Shown one piece after another: positions 1 to 10,859 of a stretch of 64,000 nucleotides of DNA. Source of the stretch: Patagioenas fasciata (Eukaryota > Chordata > Aves > Columbiformes > Columbidae); assembly GCF_037038585.1 (NCBI RefSeq), contig NC_092559.1, positions 21,190,488 through 21,254,487 on the forward strand, given 5' to 3'. How positions within the stretch are numbered: the stretch's first letter is position 1; every line of letters begins with the position of its first letter. The translations under genes and the position numbers were made by a program. The notes below the pieces were generated by a model that worked only from the letters and a program-made list of their open reading frames with translations, ran no database searches and was not told the DNA's origin.

Positions 1-130
1 ATTTGGAGATTTTTGGCTTTTCTACTGCTCTGACATACCTTTCAATTTTCTTGGCATGGTGCTAACTCAGAGAGTTGTGAGACTCGCGAGTCTGTGTGCT
101 TCAGACATTATCTAGTGGTATTAAGGCAGA

Positions 131-768
131 GTGAATTACACTGGTTTAAAAACGTTGTGGAATAAGATATATCAGTTATTTTCTACATTGTGTTCGGTGA
201 TACCATACTTGTGCTGGGCATTCTTTCTGAATCGAAGTATTAATTATATAACAACAAGAAACTGGACGATAGTTATGATGATACTGTGTGGTTTGGCACT
301 GGTTTATTTCATTATACCGCAACCGCTAATGAATTTCTACTCGTTTCTGCTTTACCTTGAAAAACCTCCAGGAGAGATAAAGCAAAAAACAGCTATGTGT
401 TTGCTAATTGGTCAAGCGAATCTTTAGAAATGCTGACTAACAATACTTTTGCTTTCTTGCTAGGAGAGTTTACAAATGTTTTAGAGAGCTTTGAATATCC
501 TTGGAGCTTTGATAGAACTGTGATGGTGTTATTTGGTTTGCTGAATGTGTGTCAGTTTGTGTTACTGTTAAGAGAAATGAGGTTCAATAGGAGTTTTGCG
601 TCTCTTTTTAGTCCTGAGATATGCGGTGTGTCTTCGGAAGCTTTAGCAAAAAACACTCCTAGCCACTGGAGAAAAAACAAAACAGTGAAAGCTGCTGCTG
701 CAGCCACTGCTCCCCCCCATCACAGACACTGCTGCTTCGCAGGCCCAAGCTCCATCTCATCCGCATAG
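131..768 (+). pseudogene. Hydrophobic N-terminal ORF of ERVL copy 1 (gag leader region)
   Basis: Two overlapping frames (131-427 and 397-768) cover the region where gag should begin. The first, 98 residues, has two strong hydrophobic stretches at about residues 18-35 and 45-63 and a third near 66-78. The second has another near residues 42-59, then a basic and alanine-rich stretch. The two frames overlap by 31 bp and look like one frame split by a shift. Copy 3 has a similarly hydrophobic frame in the same place (23947-24336). No match to a known gag domain is recognised. It could be a membrane-spanning gag extension, a separate small membrane protein, or unrelated host sequence captured by the element. 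Confidence 0.5.
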
Positions 769-794
769 CTCCTCTGCCAAGATCGCTGCAGATA

Positions 795-1860
795 ATGTTA
801 CTTCTCCAGCCTCAAAGCCTAACAAGGCAGCCCCTCCTTCCTCACACACTGGGCACTGTTGCTGCTGTAACCATAACAATCACTATGATTATGCCCATGC
901 CAGTGACAGTCATTCATACTCTGGAAATGAATCAGATGATGGTGAGCCCATATCAGCATCAGTTGCCAGTTGTAAGAAAGTCACTAGAAAGACTCCTTGT
1001 GCAGCAGGTGATGGCACAGGGGCCACAGGGCCAACATCAACCCAAGGGGCATCACCAGCGCAGGGAGGAGATGAAGTGACCACCACTTGGTCCTTTTCTC
1101 CAGGTGAGCTTAGAGATCTGCGAAAGACTTCAGTCATCGTGAAAGCGAGAATATTGTAACCTGGCTGCTCCGATGCTGGGATAATGCGGAAGAAACAATT
1201 GAATTGGAAGGTGGTGAAGCTAGGCAGCTGGGATGTCTGTCAAAAGATTCCACCATTGATAGGGCAATTTCAAGAGAGCCTAACGCCACTACCCTCTGGA
1301 CCCGACTCCTGGCAGCTATGAAAGTAAGATTTCCCTACAAGGAAGATTGTATATGCACATTAGGGAAATGGAACACTATGGAGGGAGGTATCCAGTTCCT
1401 GAGAGAATTAGCTGTGTGAGAGATCATCTCTTTTGGACCAAAGATGGGACAGACCCAGATAGAATTATTTGTACAAGACCTCTGTGGCGCAGATTTGTAC
1501 AAAGTGCACCACCTGCATATGCTAAGTCATTGGCAGCAATGCTCTGGTCAGCTGAAGGTAATCAAAGGATTTCTCATGTGATTGAGTAGCTCTGGGACTT
1601 TGGGAACAACCTTGCTGGTTCTCTATGGGCTTGTGTCTCTGCTGTGGAGAAATTGTGTGAAAAATTTGATGACCGGTTTGAAAAGCTGTTGCAAGAGATC
1701 AAAGAACTCAGAGAAGACAGGTGCCATTAATGACTTGTATGAACCTATGTTTCAACTATTAGGAGAAGGACTTTTCAATCTCAAGAGAGAAGACAGAGGC
1801 AGTCCACAAAAAGAGGTTCACTGTGGTTCTTCCTACGTGAGCAGGGAGAAAACATGAGTA
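795..1860 (+). pseudogene. ERVL gag remnant, copy 1
   Basis: Broken gag core. After a Pro/Gln-rich stretch (795-1079), the frame at 1204-1419 carries an ERVL-like block with a KEDC..GKW..ME core that aligns with copy 3 (KEDVTCHPGKW, near 25180-25370). The next block is in another frame (1347-1589: RPLWRRFV..APPAYAKSLA), so a frameshift lies between them. A third piece (1582-1857) is lysine-rich and near the end of gag. A zinc knuckle is not visible. Gag would form the virion core; this copy cannot encode it. The assignment rests on order relative to protease and similarity to copy 3. Confidence 0.7.
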
Positions 1861-2039
1861 GGTGGCATAGAAGGCCTACCTCAGAAATTCAAGAACGAGT
1901 ACATCAGTTAAAAGGAAAAACTCCTAGGAAAATGGCTGCTCCAGTTTACAAAAAGGGGCAGAAAAGATTCTGATGCTCTTGAAGGGACCTCTAATTCACA
2001 CCCAGAGACTGTGCAAAACAGGAATTAGAGGTGCCCTGC

Positions 2040-2590
2040 CTCCAACCAGGTGGAAGAAAGGGATAACAGAGTCTATTGAACTGTACAAATACGCTGGCCT
2101 GGTATAACACACCCCCAGGAGTACAAAGCTTTAGTGGACATTAGTTCTCAGTGCACAATAATTCCTTCTAATTATAAAGGAACGCAATCCATCAATATTG
2201 TTGGAGTGACTGAGGGATCCCAGGAACTGACTGTTGTAGAGGCTGAAATGAGCCTAAACTGGAAAAACTGGCAAAAGCATCCCATTGTGACTGGTCCAGA
2301 TGCTCCGTGCATCCTTGGTATAGACTACCTCAGGAGAGGGTATTTTAAGGACTCAAAAAGGTATAGGTGGGCATTTGGTATAGCAGCTGTGGACACTGAG
2401 AAAATTGAACAGCTGTCTGATTTGCCTGGTCTTTCAGATGACCCTTCTGTTGTAGGACTGCTGATGGTTGACGATCAGCAGGTGCCAATTGCTACCACGA
2501 CGGTGCATTGCAGGCAGTATCGCACCAATCGAGATTCCTATCCAGAGGTTGATACATCAATTGGAAAGCCAGGGTGTGATCAGTAAGACT
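2040..2590 (+). pseudogene. ERVL protease (retropepsin) remnant, copy 1
   Basis: Aspartic protease that would mature Gag-Pol. Readable from about 2050, with an open frame 2134-2586. The C-terminal block ILGIDYLRRGYF is intact. The active-site triad, D-T-G in copies 2 and 3, reads D-I-S here (around 2138-2146), so this copy would be catalytically dead even without stops. The frame runs into the RT frame (2468 onward) with an overlap in a different phase; by comparison with copy 2 the phase change is a decay indel around 2540, not a designed frameshift. Confidence 0.85.
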
Positions 2591-3692
2591 CGCTCATCTT
2601 TTAACAGCCCAATTTGGCCAGTGCGTAAATCTAGTGATGAGTGGAGACTAACTGTAGACTGTCGTGGCCTGAATGAAGTTACGCCACCACTGAGTGCTTC
2701 TGTGCCTGACATGCTAGAACTGCAATTTGAACTGGAGTCAAAGGCAGCTAAATGGTATGCTACAATTGACATTGCTAATGCATTTTTCTCTATTCCTGTA
2801 GCAGCAGAGTGCAGGCCGCAGTTTGCTTTCACCTGGAGGGGCATCCAGTATACATGGAATTGCTTGCCCCAGGGGTGGAAACACAGTCCTACCATCTGCC
2901 ATGGTCTGATCCAGAACACGCTGGAACAAGGTAAAGCTCCAGAACACTTGCAATATATTGATGACATCATTGCATGGGGCAACACAGCGAAAGAAGTCTT
3001 CGAGAAAGGTGAGAGAATAATTCAGATTCTTTTGGATGCTGGTTTTGCCATAAAACGAAGCAAGGTCAAGGGACCTGCACGAGAGATCCAGTTTTTAGGA
3101 ATAAAATGGCAAGATGGCCGTCGTCAGATCCCAATGGATGTGATCAACAAAATTGCAGCAATGTCTCCACCTACTAATAAAAAGGAGACACAGACTTTCC
3201 TGGGCATTGTAGGTTTTTGGAGAATGCATATTCCTGACTACAGTCACATTGTGAGCCCTCCAATTTGAGTGGGGCCAGGAAAAACTACAAGCCTTTGAAC
3301 AAATTAAGTGTGAGATAACTCATGCGGTGGCCCTTGGACCAGTTCGGACTGGACTAGATGTTAAAAATGTGCTCTACACCGCAGCCGGAGATAATGGTCC
3401 TACCTGGAACCTCTGGCAGAAAGCACCAGGAGAAACACGAGGCCGACCCTTAAGTTTTTGGAGTCGAGGATACAAAGGATCTGAGGCCAGCTATACTCCA
3501 ACTGGAAAAGAGATACTAGCAGCATATGAAGGAGTTCGAGCTGCTTCAGAAGTTATCGGTACTGAAGCACAACTCCTAGCAATTCAACTGCCGGTGCTGA
3601 GCTGGATGTTCAAAGGGACGGTTCCGTCTACACATCATGCAACCGAAGTTACATGGAGTAAATGGATTGCACTGATCACGCAACGAGCTTGA
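2468..3692 (+). pseudogene. ERVL reverse transcriptase and connection domain, copy 1
   Basis: RT fingers and palm are open from 2468 to 3268 (266 residues): a WRLTVDCRGLNE block, the first catalytic Asp in the ATIDIANAFF block, LPQGWKHSP, and the YIDDI box at about 2953-2967. A FLGI.WQ..R motif and the thumb follow. A deletion near 3262, in the sequence after IVSP, shifts the frame. The connection domain resumes at 3327-3692 (a GP.W.LWQKAPGE block, LSFWSRGYKGS). Copy 2 retains the bases missing near 3262 (18150-18185). The family is ERVL, not gamma- or betaretroviral, from the LPQGW and YIDDI context and the LWQ/FWS connection motifs. Confidence 0.92.
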
Positions 3693-3725
3693 ACTGGAAA
3701 TCCCAATCGCCCAGGGATCTTAGAA

Positions 3726-4240
3726 GTGATTACAGACTGGCCAGAAAGCAAAGACTTTGGGATGTCTCCAGATGAGGAGGAAGTAACATGTGCTGGAGAA
3801 GCACCACCATATAATACACTTTCAGAGACTGATAAGCAGTATGCACTGTTCACAGATGGATCCTGTCGTCTTGTAGGAAAACATCGAAGGTGGAAAGCTG
3901 CTATGTGGAGTCCCACACGACAAGTTACAGAAGCCACTGAAGGACAAGGTGAATCTAGTCAATTTGCAGAAGTGAAAGCCATCCAGCTGGCTTTGGACAT
4001 TGCTGAACGAGAGAAGTGGCCAGTACTTCATCTCTATACTGACTCATGGATGGTAGCAAATGCCTTGTGGGGGTGGCTACAGCAATGGAAGAAAAGCAAC
4101 TGGCAGCGCAGAGGCAAACCCATTTGGACTGCCACACTGTGGCAAGACATTGCTGCTCAGCTAGAGAGCCTGCCTGCCAAAGTTCGTCATGTAGATGCTC
4201 ATGTGCCTAAAGTCGAGCCACTGAGGAACATCTAAACAAC
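3726..4240 (+). pseudogene. ERVL RNase H domain, copy 1
   Basis: RNase H degrades the RNA strand of the RNA/DNA hybrid. An open 169-residue stretch carries the acidic signature: Asp in FTDGSC, Glu in QFAEVKAIQLAL, Asp in YTDSWMV, and the terminal HVDAHV block. The reading frame is lost at about 4210, where copy 2 keeps the SRATEEH continuation. The domain sits between RT connection and integrase as in a standard pol polyprotein. Confidence 0.88.
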
Positions 4241-4259
4241 CAACAAGCAGATCAAACTG

Positions 4260-5187
4260 CCAAGATTCAAGTAACTGAGGTGGACTTGGACTGGCAACGT
4301 AAAGGTGAACTTTTCTTAGCTCGATGGGCCCATGATGCTTCAGGGCATCAAGGTAGAGATGCAACACAGAAATGGGAGCGTGATGGTGGGGTGGACTTAA
4401 CTATGGACACTATTTCACAGGTTATTCATGAATGTGAAACTTGTGCTGAAATCAAACAAGTGAAACGGTTAAAGCCTGTATGGTATGGGAGGTGATGGTT
4501 AAAGTATAAGTATGGAGAAGCTTGGCAGATTGATTATATTACACTTCCACAAACACGTCAAGGTAAGCGTTATGTACTTACAATGGTGGAAGCAGCCACT
4601 GGATGGTTGGAAACATATGCCGTACCTCATGCTACAGCCCAAAATACTATCTTGGGCCTTGAAAAGCAAGTCTTTTGGTGTCATGGTACGCCAGAAAGAA
4701 TTGAATCAGACAATGGTACTCATTTCAAAAACAGTATTATAGACAATTGGGCCAAAGAACATGGTATTGAGTGGGTATATCAGATTCCATATCATGCACC
4801 AGCCTCTAGGAAAATTGAAAGGTACAATGGTTTGTTAAAAACTACACTAAAGGCACTTCTTGGTGGTGGAACCTTTAAAAACTGGGATTCACATTTAGCA
4901 AAAGCCACTTGGTTGGTCAACACTAGAGGATAAACCAATCGAGCCGGGCCTGCTCAATCAGAAATTCTTCGTACTCTGGAAGGAGAGAAAGTCCCTGTAG
5001 TACACATTAAAAATATGTTAGGAAAGGCAGTCTGGGTTACTCCTGCCTCAGGCAAAGGCAAGCCCATTCGTGGGATTGTTTTTGCCCAGGGACCTGGCAG
5101 CACCTGGTGGGTGATGCTTAAGGATGGAGAAGTTCGGTGTGTACCTCAAGGGGATTTGATTTTAGGTGAAAATATGCAATGCTGAAC
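4260..5187 (+). pseudogene. ERVL integrase, copy 1
   Basis: The zinc-binding N-terminal domain (4280-4495) has the His pair in WAHDASGHQG and a CETC pair; it ends in a TGA at 4493-4495. The catalytic core follows in another frame (4583-4933, readable from about 4500): Asp in WQIDYI, Asp in IESDNGTHF, and Glu in the KIERYNG block. A TAA interrupts at 4931-4933. The C-terminal domain (VRCVPQGDLILGE) ends at about 5187. No env frame follows. Copies 2 and 3 share the core but have different private stops. Confidence 0.88.
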
Positions 5188-5456
5188 TGTATGATGTGAA
5201 TTACCGCACTAACAATGTTTAATAAGTGTCTTTCAGATCAAGACAATGGTGATGAAACCAGAGCTACCTTCTTCGAGTGGCGCCTGACAAGTTTTTCGAA
5301 GTTGATGTCTTTAACCCACAAACAGTGGTCATGAGATGCACTTGTACCATCTTTCCTTCCCTGGGAGACTTTTGTGACAAAATGAGCTTAATGAACTTTT
5401 CAAAGGATGTTTCACTGATTAAGATTAATTACTCCTGTGTATATATGTACATTTGC

Positions 5457-5490
<34 letters not shown>

Positions 5491-5573
5491 GTAGTGATTC
5501 ATTAGATTGTATTGATAGATTGTATTAATGAGGTTTAAGTATTTCCGTGAATGGCATATTATAAGGGGTAGAA
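5188..5573 (+). other. ERVL 3' untranslated region with polypurine tract
   Basis: The stretch between the integrase end and the 3' LTR has no supportable gene. It aligns with 20403-20765 of copy 2. The last bases before the LTR are AAGGGGTAGAA (AAGGGGTGGAA in copy 2). This is a polypurine tract of the kind that primes plus-strand DNA synthesis and directly precedes the TG of the LTR. Confidence 0.8.
5458..5487. repeat. (TA)n microsatellite
   Basis: A pure TA run of about 29 bp inside the ERVL 3' untranslated region. Copy 2 has only a short TATATA at the same place, so the run expanded after insertion. Confidence 0.95.
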
Positions 5574-6240
5574 TGTCCTGGTTTTGTTAAAAACAAGTTT
5601 CTCTTTTAGTGAATTTGCCTGTCCCCTAAAGCCTTCATATTAGCTGCATTTTCCTGGAGAACCAGATACATGTTTTGGTAAACATAGCCATGGAATGCAA
5701 AGTTATTGATAAGCATGGATGGACATCTCGTGAGAGGGGCAACGAGAAACTGGTGACCAAGAAACTGACCAACTGTGTATAACATTCCATTCATGTGAAT
5801 ACTTCATATAGAAGTGGGAGATCATGAGGATCTCGTCCCTTTCCCTTTTTGCCTTTTTTGTCCCTTCTACTTATGGCTGACATTAGGAGAGGACCTTGCT
5901 AGTTGTCCCTGCAAACTGAGGCCTAGTGAGACTGAATCCAGCTCCGGTTGGCTGCAGAGTCCAATCCAGGACTTTGGGTGCTGGCTCTGCAGTTGCTGAG
6001 ACTTTCAAGATTGGTTTTGTATATTTTGTATTATTTTCTCTATTCTTATTAGTAACATTAGTAAAACATTTTTAATTTTTTCCAACTCTTCTCTCTCTGT
6101 CCTTCTTTTCCTCCCGATCACCTGTCCTTAGTGGGAAGGGGGGAGGAGGAGGGGCAAAAGGGGGAAGTCGGGGGAGGAGAGGAGGTTAACAATACATCTG
6201 CCAGGGTTTTATTGTCACCCCGCAGTCTAAACCCTCGACA
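5574..6240 (+). mobile_element. ERVL 3' LTR (family LTR-A)
   Basis: A 667-bp LTR that begins TGTCCTGGTTTTG directly after the polypurine tract and ends CCCTCGACA. The TG...CA ends and the position after the PPT define it as the family's LTR. Related LTRs occur antisense at 44190-45472, as a divergent solo copy at 53578-54307, and as a 3' part at 47939-48304. The C/T-rich 3' part (6085-6200) is typical of this family. Confidence 0.88.
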
Positions 6241-6380
6241 CTGGGGAACTAGATACATGTTTTGGTAAACATAGCAATAGAATACGAGGTTATTGATAAG
6301 GACAGATTCACATCTGGCGAGAGGGGCAACGAGAAACAGGTGACCAAGAAACTGACTGTCGAGGGTTAAGATTGTGGGGA
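6241..6380. mobile_element. LTR-A debris
   Basis: Bases 6241-6357 repeat, in plus orientation, the middle of LTR-A (compare 5658-5775). Bases 6358-6380 then match the inverted end of the LTR (TGTCGAGGGTTAAGATTGTG, also at 44767). It is a rearranged LTR fragment with no function evident. Confidence 0.7.
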
Positions 6381-6906
6381 TTGGGAAAGTGTCCGGAGAA
6401 TAGAATCTTTAAGTATAACACTTTGTTGTTTCTAAAGTGAGAAAAGCAGGACAAAAATAAAACTCTACAAGAGATCATTGAATCATTTCAGACAGTTTTA
6501 CAGGCAGAATGGTTTAAACTTCAACAAGCTGAGAGAGAATTAACTGATAACACACAAGTCATAGAAAACTTGCTGAACTCTGCGAGATACTGTTCCTTAT
6601 TAACCTGTTTTTTTGTAGGTATCTGTTTAAGCACATTACAGTTTAAATAAGTGTCTGTTACATGGTACAGTAAGTTCACAGACTGCTAAATCATGAGAAT
6701 CCATTGACTCAATATGTGCATTTTGTGATTATACAGAAGACCCTGAGTTCTTTACTGCGTGAATGTGATGATAAGATTTTGTGTGTGACAGTTGTTACTT
6801 TTCTTTCTAGCATGCTAGCTTTATTCCAATATCCAGACTTGCACAACTCTGTGATAGGCTCTGTCTCATCTCTATGTGCTAGATTTGGCTCTTTTGTATG
6901 CACACC
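6381..6906 (+). repeat. Unidentified repeat U, copy 1
   Basis: About 520 bp that align throughout with 35812-36345. The orientation is not established. In plus orientation the left part reads as a coil-like segment rich in Gln, Glu and Leu followed by a hydrophobic one. The right part contains a frame open in both copies (6704-6906 here; 36216-36345 there). Two TTTCTTT..AG pyrimidine tracts resemble splice acceptors. It stops abruptly at the antisense ERVL fragment. In copy 2 it lies between gag and pro remains of a class II provirus, so it may be internal sequence of that provirus family. Confidence 0.5.
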
Positions 6907-8600
6907 AAGTGAAGAGCATATTTTTAACATCTTGTCCTGCCTGGACTGGCCCAAGAGCCACAGCATGGACTGTCTCCCACTTAATTTGTTCAAAGGCTTG
7001 CTGTTGCTCAGGGTCCCACTCAAAATCATTCTTCTTCCAGGTCACTTGATAAAGAGTGCTAACGATCTGACCGTAGTCTGGAATTTGCATTATCCAAAAA
7101 CCCATAACCCCCAAGGAAGTCTGTCTATCCTTTTTGTTAGTTGGTGGAGACATAGCTGTTGATCACATCCATTTGGATCTGATGACGTCAATCTTGCCAT
7201 CTTACTCCTAAAAACTGGATCTCCCATCCAGATCATTGACCTTACTTTGCTTTATAGCAAAACTGGTTTTCAGAAAAATTTGGATCATTCTTTCCCCTTT
7301 CTCAAAAAATTCTTCTGCTGTGTTGCCCCACACGATGACATTGTCAATGTATTGCAGGTGTTCCAGAGCTTTGCCCTGTTCCAGTGCAGTCTGGATCAGT
7401 CCATGACAAATGGTAGGGCTGTGCTTCTACTCCTGGAGCAGTTGATTCCAGGTGTCCTGGACGCCCCTCCAACTGAAAGCAAACTGGCCTGCACTCTGCT
7501 GCCAAAGGAATAGAGAAAAATGCATTAGCAATGTCAATTGTGGCATACCACTTGGTTGCCTTTGACTCCAGTTCATATTGCAGCTCTAGCACAGCAGCAC
7601 TTAATGGTGGCGTGAATTAATTCAGGCCATGATAGTCTACCGTTAGTCTCCACTCTCCATTGGACTTTTGCACTGGCCATATGAGACTGTTGAAGACTGT
7701 GTGAGTCTTACTGATCACTCCTTGGCTCTCTAGTTAACAAATCCACTTATGGATGGGAATCAGAGAGTCTTGGTTAGTGTGATACTGGCACTGGTGCACC
7801 ATCATGGTAGCAATTGGCACCTGCTGTTCTTTGACCCTCAGCAATCCTACAAGACAAGGGTCTTCCGAGAGACAGGGCAAGGTAGATAGCTGTTTCATGT
7901 CCTGTCTCCACGGCTGCTATTCCAAAGGCCCACCGGTACCCTTTTGGGTCCTTAAAATATCCTCTTCTGAGGTAGTCTATACCAAGAATACACGGAGCAA
8001 CTGAACCAGTCACAATGGAGTGTTTTTGCCAGTCCTTCCCAGTTAGACTCACTTCAGCCTCCAGTACAGTCACCTGTTGGCATCCTCCAGTCACTCCAGA
8101 AATACTGATGGGTTCTGTCCCTTCATTGGTTGATGGAATTAGAGTACATTGGGTCCTGGTGTTCACTTGAGCCTTGTACTCTTGTGAGTCTGACGTTCCA
8201 GGACATTGAATCCACACAGCTTGTCCCTCTCCTCCACCTGGCTGGAGGCAGGGCCCCTCTAGTCCTGGTCATGGTACTCACTGCTTCCTTTTTGCAAGAA
8301 TGAATCAGAAGCCCCTTCAAGAGGTTCAGAAGTAAGATCAGCCCTTCTACTCTGGGGGACTGCCCACTGGAAACTGGAGTAGCATTTTTCCTGGCAGAAT
8401 CCCTTCTTGTGGTTGTCTTTCCTTGCAACTCATGTACACGTGCCTCTAGGACTGAGGTAGGTTTTCCATCCCATCTCCTCATGACTTCTCCATGGTCACA
8501 CGGGAAAAGTTCTGAGGAGAAGTCTGTGGTGGCATTCGTGCAAGCAAGTGGAGCAACCGTGAGAGATTTAAATGGTTCTAAGGAGCACAAGCGATCAGGG
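6907..8600 (-). mobile_element. ERVL fragment, copy 4 (antisense; gag end to RT connection)
   Basis: Minus-strand ERVL remains read from right to left. A gag C-terminal piece (8590-8220) has an MRRWDGKPTSVLEA block that matches copy 3 at 25710. Protease (8217-7774) follows with ILGIDYLRRGYF intact; the active-site region reads N-T-R in place of D-T-G. RT (7592-7344 and flanks) keeps ATIDIANAFFSIP. The thumb-connection part (7153-6907) keeps PPTNKK and GFW. RNase H, integrase and LTRs are missing. Stops and indels are frequent. The sequence is closer to copy 3 than to copies 1 and 2 in the protease (ISISGVTGG). Confidence 0.88.
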
Positions 8601-8700
8601 CAAGCAAACAGGGGTGTGGGGGTTTGCAGTCAGGGCATGCAGGAAGTGCGCTGCAGGCTACTTGTAGGTCCACAACCCAAGGTAGTACTTGTGCTCTAGG
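8601..8700 (+). other. Junction sequence, possible CR1 5' UTR
   Basis: A short GC-rich stretch between the antisense ERVL fragment and CR1 ORF1. It may be the CR1 5' untranslated region; nothing else is recognised. Confidence 0.3.
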
Positions 8701-9868
8701 TCTCTGCCATAATGGTGTGCACTCGCCTCAGAGTTAAAAACAGTGCGCTTGCAGGGAAAGCCCCTGAGATGTCTCATGCTTCCACCCAGACAGAACCAGT
8801 AAGGAAGGAGACTTCAGTACAGGTGGTATGTTGCAATGAGTACCCAGACCCTATTCCTGGAGAAAAGGTAAATACCTGCACAAGGTGTGCACAGGCTGAT
8901 GATCTGCTATGTCAGGTGGTTGAGTTGCAACAAACAGTTAAAAGGCTGTGCAGTATTAGAGGAGGTGAGATGGTGATAGATAGGTGGTTACAGAACCATG
9001 CTCCTGTAGCAGACATCACTGAGAATGTAGTGGACATCACTGAGAATGAGGCACCTTGGACCCTGGTGACCCACTAAAGCAGGGCTCCATCTCAGTCTCC
9101 ACCCTCCAGCATCACAACTGAAAACAGATATGAAGCTTTAACAGCTATAGGCATCAATGAGCAAGGTCTGCAAGAAGAAACTGTACCGGTAGCACACAGT
9201 GGATACCATAAAAAGAAACTAAGAGTGTTTGTGGTGGGTGACTCTGTTAAAGGGCACTGAAGCGCACATCTGCCATCCTGACCGGGAGTCACAAGAGGTA
9301 TACTGCCTTCTGGGAGCTAAGATCCAAGATGTTGCTGAGAGGGTTCCACAACTTGTCAAGAGCACAGACTGCTATCCACTGCTGCTCTTTCATGGGGGGA
9401 CAAATGACACTGCAAGCCAGAGCCTGGGCAGAATCAAGGAAGACTATAAAGCCCTAGGGGCACAAGTGAAAAATATTGGTGCCCAAGTTACCTTTTCCTC
9501 CATTCTGTAGTTGGATGAAAGGGGGTAGCCAGAAATAAATGTATAATGCACATTAACTCCTGGCTTTGAGGCTGGTGCCCTTGTGAGGGTTTTGACTTTT
9601 ATGACAATGGGACATTCTTTTATGACTATAACCTGTTAGGGAGGGATGGAATCCATCTGTCTGAAAGAGGCAAGGGAATCTTAGGCAGTAAGCTGGCCAA
9701 CTTGGTGAGGAGGGCTTTAAACTGAAGAGCTTGCGGAGTGGGGTCCTAAGTGGTAATGCTCATGCCATCACATCCAACTAGGGAACAAGCCAGGCCAACC
9801 ACAGCAGCAACAAATATTCCTTAGCGGCCTCCCAAGATGAGAACCAGAAGACTCAAGGGTATGTACGG
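8700..9868 (+). mobile_element. CR1 LINE, 5' part with ORF1 (plus strand)
   Basis: CR1 ORF1 encodes a nucleic-acid-binding and SGNH-esterase-like protein. The first frame (8712-9077) has Cys pairs (CTRCAQADDLLC) and a heptad-like LxxxV tract. The esterase part follows in pieces: block I GDS near 9240, then a short deletion that shifts the frame; block III GGTND in 9229-9510; and the catalytic-His block DGIHLS near 9650. ORF1 ends in the RRALN terminator at about 9724. About 140 bp of the ORF1/ORF2 junction follow before sequence changes to a retroviral env at about 9869. ORF2 is absent. Confidence 0.85.
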
Positions 9869-10745
9869 CTATGGTGGATCCTTCTGAACCCCTCATGGGA
9901 CTGCAGCCTATTAATCTAGATGTAAAAATTCATATAATAACTCCAGACAATGCTGTATGGTTCTGTACCCTGACTTCTCCTCTTATTTTACATCCTTTGC
10001 TAATATCAGATTTTCGAGTTCTTTTATTTGGGGTATCTACGATGAATACCTGTACCTTATCTCAAGGAGACAGCATTGGAACAGTGTTATTGATGTTGAG
10101 AACAAGACATATTGTATTGAAGTTCAATTTGAAAAAGTACAAGCCAGATGTCTCCAAACTGTGTGGATAATCACCTCATGTCAGGTTATCAGACCCAGAG
10201 TAACATTAGCTGCAGAAGCTGGAACAACATATATGTATTACTGGAAGGTGATGACACCCCTGTTTTCTTCACCTACCACAGGTTGGCTCATCGTGCTTTG
10301 CTATCTTGTACTAAAAGCATATGCCCTGGATATGTTTCTGCAAGACCAATATGTAAATACTTAGATTTGGTTGGTCTCTACTGTAAATAACTCATCTGCC
10401 TTTTATATTAAGGGAAGACTAATGGCTGCAGATATTTTAAAAATGTGTTTTATTAGCATGTCAACCCTGGTAGCTGTATTACAGAATTATACTATGCTAA
10501 GGGATTTTGATATTAATGTTTCTTATTGCTGTTTTTTCTGAGTAGGTAATGGTTGTAAAAGCTGCTTCAATTTTGAAGGCATGTGCTGCTTTAGCATAGC
10601 TGATAAACTAGCCAGAATAGAAGATGACATATAACATATTCGGTACTAATGCATCAAGGGAAACAATCTAGTGATAATGCCTGGCTGAATGACTTGTTTA
10701 ATTCCTTGACAAGAGAAATGGAACACCTGATTTAAAGCATTATTG
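9869..10745 (+). pseudogene. Retroviral env fragment (SU-like part and TM ectodomain)
   Basis: A surface-subunit-like stretch (9957-10400) is spread over three frames and has NKT and NIS glycosylation sequons and several Cys. After a stop-rich gap, 10546-10631 encodes a TM ectodomain core with a CX6CC motif (CFNFEGMCC). Near 10682-10738 there is a WLNDLFNSL block that resembles the membrane-proximal part of TM. Order and motifs support env of a class II or gamma-type avian ERV; SU itself is not firmly recognised. It would mediate receptor binding and fusion but is thoroughly broken. Confidence 0.55.
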
Positions 10746-10859
10746 TATGCGGTGATGAGAACAACGCATACAGACACGCATATGGATCAGAGTAATAATC
10801 AATTCTAGAGGCTGAATAATAGTTTTACAGAAACAATTGGGCAAAAAAACCCACATTCC

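Larger units (their letters stand above)
1..6240 (+). mobile_element. ERVL-type endogenous retrovirus, copy 1 (5' LTR outside window)
   Basis: Internal region plus 3' LTR of an ERV-L (class III) provirus. Remains of gag, protease, RT, RNase H and integrase follow one another in the normal order on the plus strand, all broken by stops and frameshifts. The RT has a YIDDI catalytic box and the integrase has a D,D,E pattern. The integrase frame ends near 5187 and is followed by under 400 bp, a polypurine tract and the LTR, so there is no env, as is usual for ERVL. The 5' LTR must lie left of the window. Three further copies (15.9-20.9 kb, 23.9-29.8 kb and, antisense, 6.9-8.6 kb) align with it and show which breaks are private to this copy. 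Confidence 0.9.

Noticed and set aside
5574..6240. Possible complete ERVL provirus with both LTRs in the window
   Set aside because: No LTR-A sequence was found before the hydrophobic ORF at 131; the 5' LTR must be outside or lost.
6704..7162. A 152-residue plus-strand frame
   Set aside because: Its second half is the reverse of the antisense ERVL copy 4, so it cannot be one gene. Only the first half is noted, as part of repeat U.
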